Position numbers and translations under genes: made by a program
Notes under the pieces: generated by a model
The model's database searches: none
The model's input: only the letters and a program-made list of their open reading frames with translations
Told to the model about the DNA's origin: nothing
Shown here: piece after piece, positions 7,678 to 17,322 of the stretch
Numbering within the stretch: the stretch's first letter is position 1
Layout of the letters: the number at the start of each line of letters is the position of its first letter
Source: an uncultured Porphyromonadaceae bacterium
GTDB taxonomy: Bacteria; Bacteroidota; Bacteroidia; Bacteroidales; Muribaculaceae
Assembly (NCBI GenBank): GCA_947177685.1
Contig: CAMWVE010000020.1
Location: forward strand, 1 to 51,479
Reading direction: 5' to 3'
Length of the DNA: 51,479 bases

Positions 7678-8693
7678 TGAAAACACTGAGGTTTGTCATA
7701 TTGCTAACCGCGCTGCCGCTGCTGTTCTTCGCCTGCATGATGTGGGGGAGCGTCGACATTCCCGCCTCAGAAGTGCTTCGGGCACTTGCCGGTCAACAGC
7801 TCGACAACCCCGTGTGGCAGGTGATACTCATTGAATCACGCCTGCCCATGACCCTCTGCGCCATGCTCGCCGGAGCCACCCTGTCAGTAGCCGGACTGCT
7901 GCTGCAGACCACCTTCAACAACCCGCTCGCCGGACCATCCATACTGGGAATATCCTCCGGAGCGAGCCTCGGCGTGGCTATAGTCATGCTGCTGCTCGGA
8001 GCCAGCGTCACCACATTGGGATTCGGATACTATGCCGCCGTGGTTGGCGGAGCCATGGCAGGAGCCATGCTCATAATGGTGGTTCTGCTTCTTTTCTCAG
8101 GCATAGTGCGCTCCACCGCCATGCTGCTCATAGTGGGCATATTGGTGGGCTACCTCACGTCGTCAGGCATTGCGCTTCTCAACTTCTTCTCCACTCAGGA
8201 AGGCGTACACTCCTTCGTCATCTGGGGCATGGGAAGCTTTTCAGGCATGACATGGAGCCGCCTCGGCATCTTCGCCGCCATAGGGCTGACCGCCCTGCTG
8301 CTGTCACTGCTGCTCATAAAGCCGCTTAACGCCATGCTCTTGGGGAGCCGCTATGCCGAGAGCATGGGTGTGAACATCCGCCGCACCCGCAACAGCCTCA
8401 TGCTGCTCTCAGGTTTGCTGACAGCCGTCACCACCGCCTTCTGCGGTCCCATAGGATTCATAGGACTGGTGGTGCCCCACATAGCCCGCATGTTCTTGCA
8501 CACCTCCAACCATCGCCGGCTCCTCCCTGCCACAGCCTTGACCGGCAGCGCCGTAGGGCTGCTGTGCACACTGCTGAGTGTGCTCCCCTCGCGCGCCGAA
8601 GTCATTCCGGTCAATGCCATCACACCAATAATCGGTATTCCCATCATCATATACATCATTGTGGCACGCAAACGACTTCATTATTTCAACTGA
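7677..8693 (+). CDS. FecCD-family ABC permease
   Basis: A 338-aa BtuC/FecCD-type inner-membrane permease with about ten hydrophobic helices. Family signatures include E-S-R-L-P-M-T-L-C-A-M-L-A-G-A near residues 51-65, the stretch N-N-P-L-A-G-P-S-I-L-G-I-S-S-G-A, and F-C-G-P-I-G-F-I-G-L-V-V-P-H-I-A-R in the coupling region. It forms the import channel for the chelate bound by the preceding lipoprotein. Its stop and the ATPase start overlap (TGATG at 8691-8695). Confidence 0.93.
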   Translation: MKTLRFVILLTALPLLFFACMMWGSVDIPASEVLRALAGQQLDNPVWQVILIESRLPMTLCAMLAGATLSVAGLLLQTTFNNPLAGPSILGISSGASLGVAIVMLLLGASVTTLGFGYYAAVVGGAMAGAMLIMVVLLLFSGIVRSTAMLLIVGILVGYLTSSGIALLNFFSTQEGVHSFVIWGMGSFSGMTWSRLGIFAAIGLTALLLSLLLIKPLNAMLLGSRYAESMGVNIRRTRNSLMLLSGLLTAVTTAFCGPIGFIGLVVPHIARMFLHTSNHRRLLPATALTGSAVGLLCTLLSVLPSRAEVIPVNAITPIIGIPIIIYIIVARKRLHYFN

Positions 8694-9454
8694 TGGAACC
8701 GCTGACTCTGCATAAACTGACCTGCGGCTACCACTCCACGGTGATTCTCCGCGACATCGACGCCACGCTCCACCGTGGCGAGCTGACGGCGTTGCTCGGA
8801 GCCAACGGCACCGGCAAGTCAACGCTGCTGCGCACCATCTGCGGAGTGCAGCCTGCCCTCGGTGGCACCATAATGGTCAACGGCGAGCCGCTCGGAAGCA
8901 TGTCGCCCCGCAAACTTGCCCGCACCATCAGCATTGTCAACACTGACCACACCGGTGCCGGCGGACTCACCGTGGAGGAACTGACCGCACTCGGACGCCA
9001 CCCATTCACCGGATTCTTCGGGCGCCTGACCCATGCTGACCGGCGCATTGTCCGCGAGGCACTTGAAGCCGTGGGTATGGCTGACCGTCGCACCCAGTTC
9101 GTAGCCACACTCAGCGACGGCATGCGGCAGAAGGTGATGCTGGCGCGAGCACTGGCTCAGACCACCCCCATCATTGTCCTTGACGAGCCTACGGCATTTC
9201 TCGATGCCGCCAGCCGTGTCGAAACCATGCGGCTGCTGCGCCGGCTGGCTGTGGAACAGCAGAAAAGCATACTCGTATCGACCCACGACATAGGGCAGAT
9301 TCTGCCACTCGCCCACCGCCTGTGGCTCCTGACCCACAGCCGCAGTTTCATTGCCGGTGAAACAGCCCGCCTGACCGCCGACCCCGGCGTGATGAACACC
9401 CTGTTCAGCAACCGCGACATAAAGTTCGACCCCGTGCGGCAAGAATTTTTCTGA
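8693..9454 (+). CDS. ABC transporter ATP-binding protein, iron-chelate/cobalamin type
   Basis: A 253-aa ATPase of the FepC/BtuD type. Walker A is GANGTGKST (36-44), the signature is LSDGMRQ (140-146) and Walker B is IIVLDEP (160-166). The usual Q-loop glutamine is not evident (I-V-N-T-D-H at 81-86). The start at 8693 was chosen because it overlaps the permease stop. The frame stays open further upstream, but that would lie inside the permease gene. It is the last gene of the parC run; an 83-bp gap and a new promoter follow. Confidence 0.92.
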   Translation: MEPLTLHKLTCGYHSTVILRDIDATLHRGELTALLGANGTGKSTLLRTICGVQPALGGTIMVNGEPLGSMSPRKLARTISIVNTDHTGAGGLTVEELTALGRHPFTGFFGRLTHADRRIVREALEAVGMADRRTQFVATLSDGMRQKVMLARALAQTTPIIVLDEPTAFLDAASRVETMRLLRRLAVEQQKSILVSTHDIGQILPLAHRLWLLTHSRSFIAGETARLTADPGVMNTLFSNRDIKFDPVRQEFF

Positions 9455-9481
9455 CCACGACGCAAATTGATAAATATTTAC

Positions 9482-9489
9482 TAAATTTG
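9482..9489 (+). promoter_or_regulatory. -7 element TAAATTTG of the fumarase gene
   Basis: TAAATTTG matches TAnnTTTG and lies 48 bp before the fumarase ATG. No good TTTG is seen at 19-21 bp upstream. The predicted start gives an untranslated leader of about 40 nt. Confidence 0.55.
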
Positions 9490-9537
9490 CACCGTATATA
9501 CACAATAGCCTCAACACTATAAATAAATTATATAACC

Positions 9538-11187
9538 ATGGCAACAAAACCTTTCAAATATCAGGAAATGTTCCCCTTAGGAAAGGACACAACTGAGTAT
9601 TACCTCCTCACATCAGACTATGTGAAAGTAGAGAAATTCGGCGACAAGGAAATGCTCGTCGTAGATCCCGAAGCACTCACCGTGCTGGCGCAGCAAGCCA
9701 CCCATGACAACGCTTTCATGCTCCGCCGCGAGCACAATGAAATGGTTGCCAAAATCCTCCATGACCCCGAAGCAAGCCAGAACGACAAGTTCGTGGCACT
9801 GACCATGCTCCGCAACGCCGAAATCGCTGCCAAAGGTCAGCTCCCCTTCTGTCAGGACACCGGCACTGCCATCATCATGGGCAAGAAAGGTCAGTATGTG
9901 ATGACCGGCGGCAAAGATGAGGAATATCTCTCGCACGGCGTCTACAACACTTACACCGAGTGCAACCTCCGCTACTCGCAGAACGCTCCGCTCAACATGT
10001 ACGACGAAGTGAACACCGGCTGCAACCTTCCCGCACAGATCGACCTCTATGCCGTTGACGGCGACGAATACAAATTCGTATTTGTTGCAAAAGGGGGTGG
10101 CTCGGCTAACAAAACCTACCTCTATCAGGAAACCAAAGCCATAATCAACCCCAAGACTCTGGTGCCCTTCCTCGTGGAAAAAATGAAAACTCTCGGCACC
10201 GCTGCCTGTCCCCCCTATCACATCGCTTTCGTTATCGGCGGCACATCGGCTGAAATGAACCTCGCCACAGTGAAGAAGGCATCGGTGAAATACTACGACT
10301 CACTGCCCACCGAGGGCAACGAACTCGGACACGCCTTCCGCGACGTGGAACTGGAAAAAGAGCTCCTCGAAGCATCGCGCAAAATAGGTCTGGGCGCACA
10401 GTTCGGCGGTAAATATTTCGCGCATGACATCCGCGTCATCCGTCTGCCCCGCCACGGCGCTTCATGCCCCATCGGCATGGGTGTAAGCTGCTCTGCCGAC
10501 CGCAACGTAAAAGCAAAAATCAACCGTCAGGGAATCTGGATTGAGAAACTCGACGCCAACCCCGGCGAACTCATCCCCGAAGAACTGCGCAACGCAGGCG
10601 AGGGCGAAGTGGTGAAAATCGACCTCAACCGTCCAATGGAGGAAGTGCTCGCCGAACTCACCAAATATCCCGTTTCAACCCGCCTGTCACTGAACGGCAC
10701 AATCATTGTGGGTCGTGACATAGCACACGCCAAAATCAAGGAACGCCTCGACAAAGGCGAACCCATGCCCGAATATCTGAAGAAACACCCCATCTACTAT
10801 GCCGGTCCTGCCAAGACTCCCAAGGGAATGGCATCTGGTTCGTTCGGTCCCACAACCGCCGGACGTATGGACCCCTACGTTGACCAGTTCCAAGCTGCCG
10901 GTGGCTCAATGATAATGATTGCCAAAGGTAACCGCAGCAAACAGGTTACCGACGCATGCCACAAACATGGCGGATTCTATCTCGGCTCCATCGGCGGTCC
11001 TGCCGCCGTGCTCGCAAGCAACTCCATCAAGAAAGTGGAACTGCTGGAATATCCCGAACTCGGCATGGAGGCAATCTGGAAAATCGAAGTCGAGGACTTC
11101 CCCGCATTCATCCTCGTCGATGACAAGGGCAACGACTTCTTCACCCAGATAGCACAGCAGTGTGCCGGTTGCCCCATTACAAAATAA
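9538..11187 (+). CDS. Fumarate hydratase, class I (4Fe-4S)
   Basis: A 549-aa class I fumarase that interconverts fumarate and malate using an oxygen-sensitive 4Fe-4S cluster. Cys105 (F-C-Q-D-T-G-T-A), Cys224 and Cys318 fall at the positions of the cluster ligands in the E. coli class I enzymes. N- and C-terminal domains are fused, as in FumA/FumB. In anaerobic Bacteroidales the enzyme serves the reductive branch leading to succinate and propionate. It is a single-gene unit with its own promoter and a strong hairpin terminator at 11203-11247. Confidence 0.95.
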   Translation: MATKPFKYQEMFPLGKDTTEYYLLTSDYVKVEKFGDKEMLVVDPEALTVLAQQATHDNAFMLRREHNEMVAKILHDPEASQNDKFVALTMLRNAEIAAKGQLPFCQDTGTAIIMGKKGQYVMTGGKDEEYLSHGVYNTYTECNLRYSQNAPLNMYDEVNTGCNLPAQIDLYAVDGDEYKFVFVAKGGGSANKTYLYQETKAIINPKTLVPFLVEKMKTLGTAACPPYHIAFVIGGTSAEMNLATVKKASVKYYDSLPTEGNELGHAFRDVELEKELLEASRKIGLGAQFGGKYFAHDIRVIRLPRHGASCPIGMGVSCSADRNVKAKINRQGIWIEKLDANPGELIPEELRNAGEGEVVKIDLNRPMEEVLAELTKYPVSTRLSLNGTIIVGRDIAHAKIKERLDKGEPMPEYLKKHPIYYAGPAKTPKGMASGSFGPTTAGRMDPYVDQFQAAGGSMIMIAKGNRSKQVTDACHKHGGFYLGSIGGPAAVLASNSIKKVELLEYPELGMEAIWKIEVEDFPAFILVDDKGNDFFTQIAQQCAGCPITK

Positions 11188-11202
11188 AACACTGAACAGA
11201 CT

Positions 11203-11247
11203 ATATGAGAGAGGCGATGCCGCTGTGGCACCGCCTCTCTCTCATAT
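11203..11247. terminator. Strong hairpin between convergent fumarase and HD-protein genes
   Basis: The stem GAGAGGCG pairs with CGCCTCTC around an inner TGCC/GGCA stem, and flanking ATATGAGA and TCTCATAT extend it. A/T-rich sequence lies on both sides, so it can end transcription from the plus-strand fumarase gene and the minus-strand rsh/HD operon. Confidence 0.75.
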
Positions 11248-11265
11248 ATATTATATATATATGTG

Positions 11266-13275
11266 TTAATTCTTGGGGTATGCTATTCTGACATGATACA
11301 TGGTGCGCAGGCGGGCTATGAACGCCTCCTTTATGACCTTGATGTCATTGAATGAAATCGGCGAAGCGGCATGCAGACCATCTTTTACCTGCCCGTCAAT
11401 GATTTTGTTGACAAGTTCGGTGATAGCCTCGGTGGTGTGTTCGGGCAGTGAGCGCGATGCAGCCTCCACGCTGTCAGCCATCATCAGCAGCGACGCCTCG
11501 CGGGTGGTGGGATTGGGACCGGGATAGGTGAACGGCGCCGGGTCGATTTTTTCGCCGGGATGACGGTTCTGCTCCTTGGCATAGAAATATTTGACAATAC
11601 CCTTGCCGTGGTGTTGCGAAATCATATCCTTGATGATCTGCGGCAGCTTGTTCTTCTCAGCCATTTTCAATCCTTCGGTCACATGACCTATGATTATTCC
11701 GGCACTTTGCTGCGGCGTCAGTGCGTCATGCGGGTTGACGCCATGCTGGTTCTCGGTGAAAAAGGCAGGGTTGGAGAGCTTGCCTATGTCGTGATAGAGA
11801 GCGCCGGCACGGACCATCAGCGGGTTGGCGCCGATTTTGCGTGCCGCATCGCTTGCCAGCGAGCTGACCGACATGCAATGCTGGAATGTGCCCGGACACT
11901 GCTCCGAGAGGTCGCGCAAAATGGGATTGTTGATGTCTGACATTTCCACGAGCGTGACCATGGAGGTGAGCGAGAAGATTTTCTCGAACACGAAAATCAG
12001 GATGTAGGCAAACGAAATCAGCACTGAGTTGATGGCGAAGAAGCCCATCAGCTTGCCGGTGTTCGACGACAGTGTGCCTGACTGCAGCAGCTCCATGGCA
12101 ACATAGCCTATGGCATAGGTGAGGAACACCAGCACGGCGGTGCGCAGCAGCTGCGAACGACGGGTAAGCTCGCGGAGCGAGTAGATGGCAGCCAGTCCGG
12201 CAAGCACCTGCAGGGTCACGAACTCAACGGGGAACAGCGCCAGAGGCATGCACAGCAGCAGTTCCACCATCAGACACATGAAGGCGGTGCGCGAGTCAAA
12301 GAACACCACCGTCATGATGGGCAGGATGGCAAACGGTATCAGGTAGATGCCCGAACTGATGTGCGGAGCCACTATGGTGGTGCAGATGTAAAGCAGTGTG
12401 ATGGCAAGCAGTATGGCGCTCAACCGCTTCAGCGACAGGAAATCCTTCCGGCGGTAGATCCACAGGTAGAGCAGCAGCGACCCGAGCAGCATTATGGTGA
12501 ACAGCAGCTGTCCGAGTCCCACATAGAGATTTTCACTGGTCGACGTCTCGGAGCGCGACTGGAGCATAGTCTCATAGGTTGTCAATATGGCATAGAGCTG
12601 CGGAGTGACAATGTCGCCGCGGTCAATGATGCGCTCGCCCTGCTGCACCACCCCTATGGCTGCCTCGATGGGGCGCATACGGTCCTCGTAGAGGCGTTCG
12701 GTGGTGAGCGTGTCAATGACAATGTTGGGCCGAATCATCGACGCGAGGTTGAAGTCGGAAATGGCTGTGCGTGACTTGGGGGTGTTGAAAAGCGAGTCGA
12801 TCATGGCATAGGCACGGCGCGGGGTTCGCAGCTTGTTCATCTTGTGCTTGACCACGGTGTTGTTCTCCACGAATCCCACCTCGGTGATGTGGCGGGCGCG
12901 TATGTAGTCATCGTAGAAATCGGGCGACACAATGCCGTCGTTGTAGAGTTGAGCAACCGTCTCGCGCAGCCTCGTGCGCTCGTCAGGCGATATTCCGGGA
13001 ATGGAAAGCAAGCGGTTCAGAACCGACTTGCGGGGCGCGTTGTCAACCTTCATTATCGGGGTGAAATTGTGGTTGAGCGAGTCGCGCATCTGTCGCACCG
13101 TGATTGAATCGCGGTAGACCGGTATGTCAAACGGAGCCGTCAGCAGCGAGTGTATCCACGGGCGGTTCATCTCAAACTGGAAATGGCGGCTGTCATTACG
13201 CGGGAAAAACAGCAGTATCAGCGCTGCCGCCGCCAGTATCACCACTGTCCGTAATATGTTGTCCTTGTTGATCAT
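11266..13275 (-). CDS. 7TM-HD phosphohydrolase (PgpH-like)
   Basis: A 669-aa membrane protein: one N-terminal helix (about 9-24), a large extracytoplasmic 7TMR-HDED-type domain (about 30-245), a bundle of hydrophobic helices (about 252-435) and a cytoplasmic HD domain. Metal-ligand motifs are H466 (T-F-Q-H-C) and H495-D496 (Y-H-D-I-G-K-L). PgpH of Firmicutes hydrolyses c-di-AMP; the same role here is inferred from family membership. It starts 20 bp after the RelA/SpoT gene and is its operon partner. ATGATCAACAAG is the only sensible start. Confidence 0.88.
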   Translation of the reverse strand: MINKDNILRTVVILAAAALILLFFPRNDSRHFQFEMNRPWIHSLLTAPFDIPVYRDSITVRQMRDSLNHNFTPIMKVDNAPRKSVLNRLLSIPGISPDERTRLRETVAQLYNDGIVSPDFYDDYIRARHITEVGFVENNTVVKHKMNKLRTPRRAYAMIDSLFNTPKSRTAISDFNLASMIRPNIVIDTLTTERLYEDRMRPIEAAIGVVQQGERIIDRGDIVTPQLYAILTTYETMLQSRSETSTSENLYVGLGQLLFTIMLLGSLLLYLWIYRRKDFLSLKRLSAILLAITLLYICTTIVAPHISSGIYLIPFAILPIMTVVFFDSRTAFMCLMVELLLCMPLALFPVEFVTLQVLAGLAAIYSLRELTRRSQLLRTAVLVFLTYAIGYVAMELLQSGTLSSNTGKLMGFFAINSVLISFAYILIFVFEKIFSLTSMVTLVEMSDINNPILRDLSEQCPGTFQHCMSVSSLASDAARKIGANPLMVRAGALYHDIGKLSNPAFFTENQHGVNPHDALTPQQSAGIIIGHVTEGLKMAEKNKLPQIIKDMISQHHGKGIVKYFYAKEQNRHPGEKIDPAPFTYPGPNPTTREASLLMMADSVEAASRSLPEHTTEAITELVNKIIDGQVKDGLHAASPISFNDIKVIKEAFIARLRTMYHVRIAYPKN

Positions 13276-13295
13276 GATGGTTATGCTTTAAGGGG

Positions 13296-15518
13296 TCAGA
13301 AAACGCGTGCCACCTGCTTGACGCCATTGACCTCAGCCACTTTGGCGCAGAGGTCGCGAACCACGTCATTGTCTGCCACCTTTATCCACAGGTCGCAGTG
13401 AAACACCTCATTCTCTGCCTCGATATTCATTTTGCGTATGTCTATGGCAAGGTGCGATGAAATCATCTGGGTCAGCTCCTGAAGTATGCCGAAACGGTCG
13501 ATACCTTCAATGTGGATCTGCGCCGGAAAGAACTGTTTCTGCACATCCCACCGCACTTCGAGCAGACGCGGTCCGTAGCTTGCCTTGAGGGCGCGGGCGC
13601 GCGGACAGTCCATGGAGTGCACCTCAACCTCGTTGTTGTCATTGATGAAACCCAGCACGTTGTCGCCCGGGATAGGGTTGCAGCAGGGGGCTATCACAAA
13701 GTTCGACTCCTTGTCGTCGCTGTGCAGCACATAAGGTTCCTTACTGTTGATTTTCTCCTTGTTTTCCGCGGCATGCTCCTCGGCTGCCTTTTTCGACCGG
13801 CGGAAAATCAGGCGTGACAGCAGCGATTCATTCTGCTTTTTCATCATCCTGACCACATAATCGCCCAAAATCACCTCGCCGTTGCCTATGCGCATGTAAA
13901 GCTCATCGCGGTTTCCAACCTTGCAGATGCCAAGCAGCTTGGTGAAGCTCTCGTTGGTTTCCTTAATATCGTTGTTGCGCAGGAACTGCTCATAGATTTC
14001 CCTACCCTCTTCAATGGCAGGGCGTTGCGCCTGTTTCAACGCCTGACGCAGGCGTGTCTTGGCTTTTGCCGAAGCCAAAAAGGAGAACCACTCCTCTTTG
14101 GGCGTCTGTGACTTCGATGTCAGCACCTCCACCTGATCGCCGCTTTTCAGCTTACGGCTCAGTGGCACCAACTTGTGGTTCACCTTGCCCGCAATGCAGT
14201 GGAATCCTAACTGTGAGTGCAGGCTGAACGCCACGTCGAGAACGGTGGAGCCGGCAGGCAGCGTCAGCAGTTCGCCCTTGGGGGTGAACACCACTATTTC
14301 GGTTGCGAAAAGGTTCAGCTTCACCGTGTCCAGAAAGTCCATGGCGTTAGGGTCCGGATTATCCAGAATCTCCTTGATGGTCTGGAGCCATGCGTTCAGC
14401 TCGCTCTCCTCGTCGCCATCACCAATTTTGTATTTCCAGTGGGCAGCGAAACCTTTTTCAGCAATCTCATCCATGCGGCGCGAGCGTATCTGAATCTCCA
14501 CCCAGTTACCGTCAGGACCCATAACCGTCAGGTGCAGAGCCTGATAGCCGTTGGCTTTCGGTATCGACAGCCAGTCGCGCGTGCGCTCCGGATGCAGTCT
14601 GTACAGCTCCGTGATGGCGGTGTAGATGCTCCAGCAGATCGCTTTTTCCTTAGCCTGATCGTCACACTCGAAGATTATTCGCATGGCGTAGAGGTCATAG
14701 ACCTCCTCGAAAGGAATATGTTTCGACTCCATTTTGTTCCAGATGGAGTAGACTGACTTCATCCGCGCCTTGGCGTCGAATTTCAGACCCAGCCCGCGCA
14801 GTTTCTCTATGATAGGTGCGGCAAAGTCAGTGTACACCTCATTGCGGCGTGTCTCCGTGGCTTTGATTTTCTCGCTTATCTCGCGGTATTCCTCCGGATG
14901 CTCATATTTGAAACTGAGGTCCTCCAGTTCGGTTTTTATGGCGAACAGACCCAACCGGTGGGCGAGCGGCGCATAGATGTAGAGAGTCTCGCCGGCGATT
15001 TTATACTGTTTGGCAGGTGCCATGGACCCCAACGTGCGCATGTTGTGCAGCCGGTCAGCCATCTTTATCAGCACCACGCGAATATCCTCGCTCATGGTCA
15101 GCAGCAGCTTGCGGAAGTTCTCAGCCTGTGCCGACGCCTTCGATCCGAATATGCCGCCCGAAATTTTTGTCAGCCCTGACACCAGCTGTGCTATTTTCTT
15201 ACCGAAATGCTGCTCGATATCCTCAACGGTGAACTCCGTGTCCTCCACCACGTCATGGAGCAGAGCCGCGCAAATCGAGGTAGAGCCCAGTCCAATCTCA
15301 TGGCTCGCTATCCGCGCCACCGCTATAGGATGCAGAATGTACGGTTCGCCTGAGCGCCGGCGAATACCCTTGTGGGCTTCCTTGGCAAACTCAAAAGCCC
15401 TGACGATTATCTCAACCTTCTTCCGATGGTTGCTGTTAAGGTAGCCGTTCAGCAGTTCGTTGAACGCATCCTGAATCATTGCTTCCTCTTCCTGTGGAGT
15501 TTTGTTATATTCTGCCAT
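13296..15518 (-). CDS. Bifunctional (p)ppGpp synthetase/hydrolase, RelA/SpoT family
   Basis: A 740-aa Rsh protein controlling the stringent response. The N-terminal HD hydrolase domain is intact (H63, H88-D89 in L-L-H-D-V-V-E-D-T), so the enzyme should degrade as well as make (p)ppGpp. The synthetase domain follows (about 240-350), then a TGS domain beginning at V-V-F-T-P-K-G-E, a conserved Cys-containing region (A-P-C-C-N-P-I-P-G-D) and a C-terminal ACT domain. The -7 box at 15540-15547 lies 21 bp upstream. It is transcribed with the 7TM-HD gene downstream. Confidence 0.95.
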   Translation of the reverse strand: MAEYNKTPQEEEAMIQDAFNELLNGYLNSNHRKKVEIIVRAFEFAKEAHKGIRRRSGEPYILHPIAVARIASHEIGLGSTSICAALLHDVVEDTEFTVEDIEQHFGKKIAQLVSGLTKISGGIFGSKASAQAENFRKLLLTMSEDIRVVLIKMADRLHNMRTLGSMAPAKQYKIAGETLYIYAPLAHRLGLFAIKTELEDLSFKYEHPEEYREISEKIKATETRRNEVYTDFAAPIIEKLRGLGLKFDAKARMKSVYSIWNKMESKHIPFEEVYDLYAMRIIFECDDQAKEKAICWSIYTAITELYRLHPERTRDWLSIPKANGYQALHLTVMGPDGNWVEIQIRSRRMDEIAEKGFAAHWKYKIGDGDEESELNAWLQTIKEILDNPDPNAMDFLDTVKLNLFATEIVVFTPKGELLTLPAGSTVLDVAFSLHSQLGFHCIAGKVNHKLVPLSRKLKSGDQVEVLTSKSQTPKEEWFSFLASAKAKTRLRQALKQAQRPAIEEGREIYEQFLRNNDIKETNESFTKLLGICKVGNRDELYMRIGNGEVILGDYVVRMMKKQNESLLSRLIFRRSKKAAEEHAAENKEKINSKEPYVLHSDDKESNFVIAPCCNPIPGDNVLGFINDNNEVEVHSMDCPRARALKASYGPRLLEVRWDVQKQFFPAQIHIEGIDRFGILQELTQMISSHLAIDIRKMNIEAENEVFHCDLWIKVADNDVVRDLCAKVAEVNGVKQVARVF

Positions 15519-15539
15519 AATCCTATCGGTGTGAAGTCA

Positions 15540-15547
15540 CAAATTTA
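15540..15547 (-). promoter_or_regulatory. -7 element TAAATTTG of the rsh operon
   Basis: The minus-strand TAAATTTG lies 21 bp before the rsh start codon. No TTTG is found at standard spacing upstream, so only the -7 half is supported. Confidence 0.45.
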
Positions 15548-15590
15548 CTCATTATTGTTGGAAAATGAAAAATTTTCCGTCAAAAACTCA

Positions 15591-17024
15591 TCATCTGCGG
15601 CTGCCATCCTCATGCTCCGGCTTCCAGCACTCGGTCTGGTCACTGATTTGCGGAATAGTGTCGGAGGTGTAGACGGGATTCTTACCCTCGCGCAGCTGAC
15701 GGCGGTAGTCGCGCAGCAGAATGAAGGCATATTTCCCCAGCAGCAGGATGGCGGCGAGGTTACAGAGCGTCATCAACGCCATGGTGATGTCAGCGAAGCC
15801 CCACACGAAGGTCAGTGTGGTGACAGAGCCCAAAAGCACTATACCGCTGACTAACAGGCGATAGACGGTTATCATCAGCTTGCTTCGGCGTATGAACAGC
15901 AGGTTCGTCTCGCCGTAATAATAATTTGCTATGATTGAGGTGAAGGCAAAGAACAGGATGGCTATGCTGACAAACACCGAACCATAGTTGGTGCCAAGGT
16001 CGGCGTCGATTGATTTCTGAGTGAGTATGATTCCGTCATGACCCTCGTTGAACAGTCCGGAACAGAGTATGATGAAGGCGGTGCAGGAGCACACCAGCAA
16101 CGTGTCAGTGTACACCCCCAAGGTCTGTATCAGTCCCTGTTTCACCGGATGCGACACCGTGGCTGTGGCTGCGGCATTCGGCGTCGATCCTTCGCCAGCC
16201 TCGTTGCTGAACAATCCGCGTTTGACACCCATTATCACACCCATGCCCACGGTGCCTCCCATGGCTGAGTCGAAATTGAAAGCATCCTCAACAATCATGG
16301 CGAAGATGTGACCCACACGGTCATAGTTGATGACAAGAATGACCGCGGCAAGCAACAAATAGGCTATCGCCATCACCGGCACCACCACCTCGGAGAACCG
16401 CGACACACGCTGCACTCCGCCTGATATGATAATGAATGTGGCAACCATCAGCACCACGCCCGTAACCACCTGACTGACACCGAACGACTCGTTGAACGCC
16501 GATGCTATGGTGTTTGCCTGAACGGTGTTGAACGCAAATCCGAACGTCATGGTTATCAGAACCGCGAAGCATATAGCCCACGGACGGTTACCCAGTCCTT
16601 TCTGGATGTAATATGCCGGACCGCCCATGAACGATTTCTCACCCCTGACCTTGAACAGCTGCGCCAGCGTGGACTCCACGAATGCCGATGCACCGCCCAG
16701 CAGCGCTATCATCCACATCCAGAACACCGAGCCGGGACCTCCCAAGGCTATGGCGGTGGCTACGCCTGCCATGTTGCCCGTTCCCACTCGCGACGCTATC
16801 GACAGTGAAAACGCCTGAAACGAACTGACGGTGTCCGATGCCGGCACGCCATGGCTGTTCTCGTCGCGCTTACCTGAGTGCAACAGCAGCCTGAACATCT
16901 CACCTATCATGCGGAACTGCACGCCGCCCGTACGGATGGTGAAATAAACCGCTGCCACAATCAGCACTCCCACAAGTATGTAATCAGTGAGTATCTCGCT
17001 CACAAACGCCATTATTCGCTCCAT
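15591..17024 (-). CDS. Alanine/glycine:cation symporter (AGCS family)
   Basis: A 477-aa inner-membrane transporter with about eleven hydrophobic segments. AGCS signatures are F-Q-A-F-S-L-S-I-A-S-R-V-G-T-G-N-M-A-G-V-A and the later G-V-K-R-G-L-F-S-N-E-A-G-E-G-S-T-P-N-A-A-A. It takes up alanine or glycine with Na+ or H+. The hydrophilic tail (after about residue 440) contains Y-T-S-D-T-I-P. It is a single gene, 72 bp upstream of the rsh start on the same strand, and may partly feed the rsh operon by read-through. Confidence 0.93.
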   Translation of the reverse strand: MERIMAFVSEILTDYILVGVLIVAAVYFTIRTGGVQFRMIGEMFRLLLHSGKRDENSHGVPASDTVSSFQAFSLSIASRVGTGNMAGVATAIALGGPGSVFWMWMIALLGGASAFVESTLAQLFKVRGEKSFMGGPAYYIQKGLGNRPWAICFAVLITMTFGFAFNTVQANTIASAFNESFGVSQVVTGVVLMVATFIIISGGVQRVSRFSEVVVPVMAIAYLLLAAVILVINYDRVGHIFAMIVEDAFNFDSAMGGTVGMGVIMGVKRGLFSNEAGEGSTPNAAATATVSHPVKQGLIQTLGVYTDTLLVCSCTAFIILCSGLFNEGHDGIILTQKSIDADLGTNYGSVFVSIAILFFAFTSIIANYYYGETNLLFIRRSKLMITVYRLLVSGIVLLGSVTTLTFVWGFADITMALMTLCNLAAILLLGKYAFILLRDYRRQLREGKNPVYTSDTIPQISDQTECWKPEHEDGSRR

Positions 17025-17049
17025 TTTTCATCTGTTTTCGTTGCATTGG

Positions 17050-17057
17050 CAAATTTA
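17050..17057 (-). promoter_or_regulatory. -7 element TAAATTTG of the AGCS symporter gene
   Basis: The minus-strand TAAATTTG ends 25 bp before the symporter start. No clear -33 TTTG is seen. The rest of 17058-17214 is A/T-rich and shows no gene. Confidence 0.4.
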
Positions 17058-17214
17058 CACAATCTTAACTGATTTTCTATGATTTTTTGACAAAATATGA
17101 CATTTCTTTTACTAAATATTGCTGATTGACCCGTCATTTTTAAGGACTAATTTTTAGCATAACTACCTAAACCTTAGCATGTTTACCCCTCCGCTCCAAT
17201 TTTTTCTCAAAAAA

Positions 17215-17246
17215 TTTGCAACATAAAAAAAGTTAATATATTTTTG
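17215..17246 (+). promoter_or_regulatory. Promoter of the phosphatase/SusCD locus (TTTG-N20-TATTTTTG)
   Basis: TTTG (17215-17218) and TATTTTTG (17239-17246) are separated by 20 nt. The first gene starts at 17323, giving a leader of about 70 nt. No other convincing promoter is seen before susC, so this one probably serves the locus up to the terminator at 23672. Confidence 0.75.
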
Positions 17247-17322
17247 CCGTAACTTTCCTAAGAAACCTCTCAGCCTTTGCAGGCTGATGCCATGAAACGA
17301 ACTTATTAACACCATTCATTTT

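Noticed and set aside
8564-8692. Upstream extension of the ABC ATPase gene
   Set aside because: The frame is open back to 8564 but runs through the permease gene. The start at 8693 overlaps the permease stop and gives a normal ABC ATPase N-terminus.
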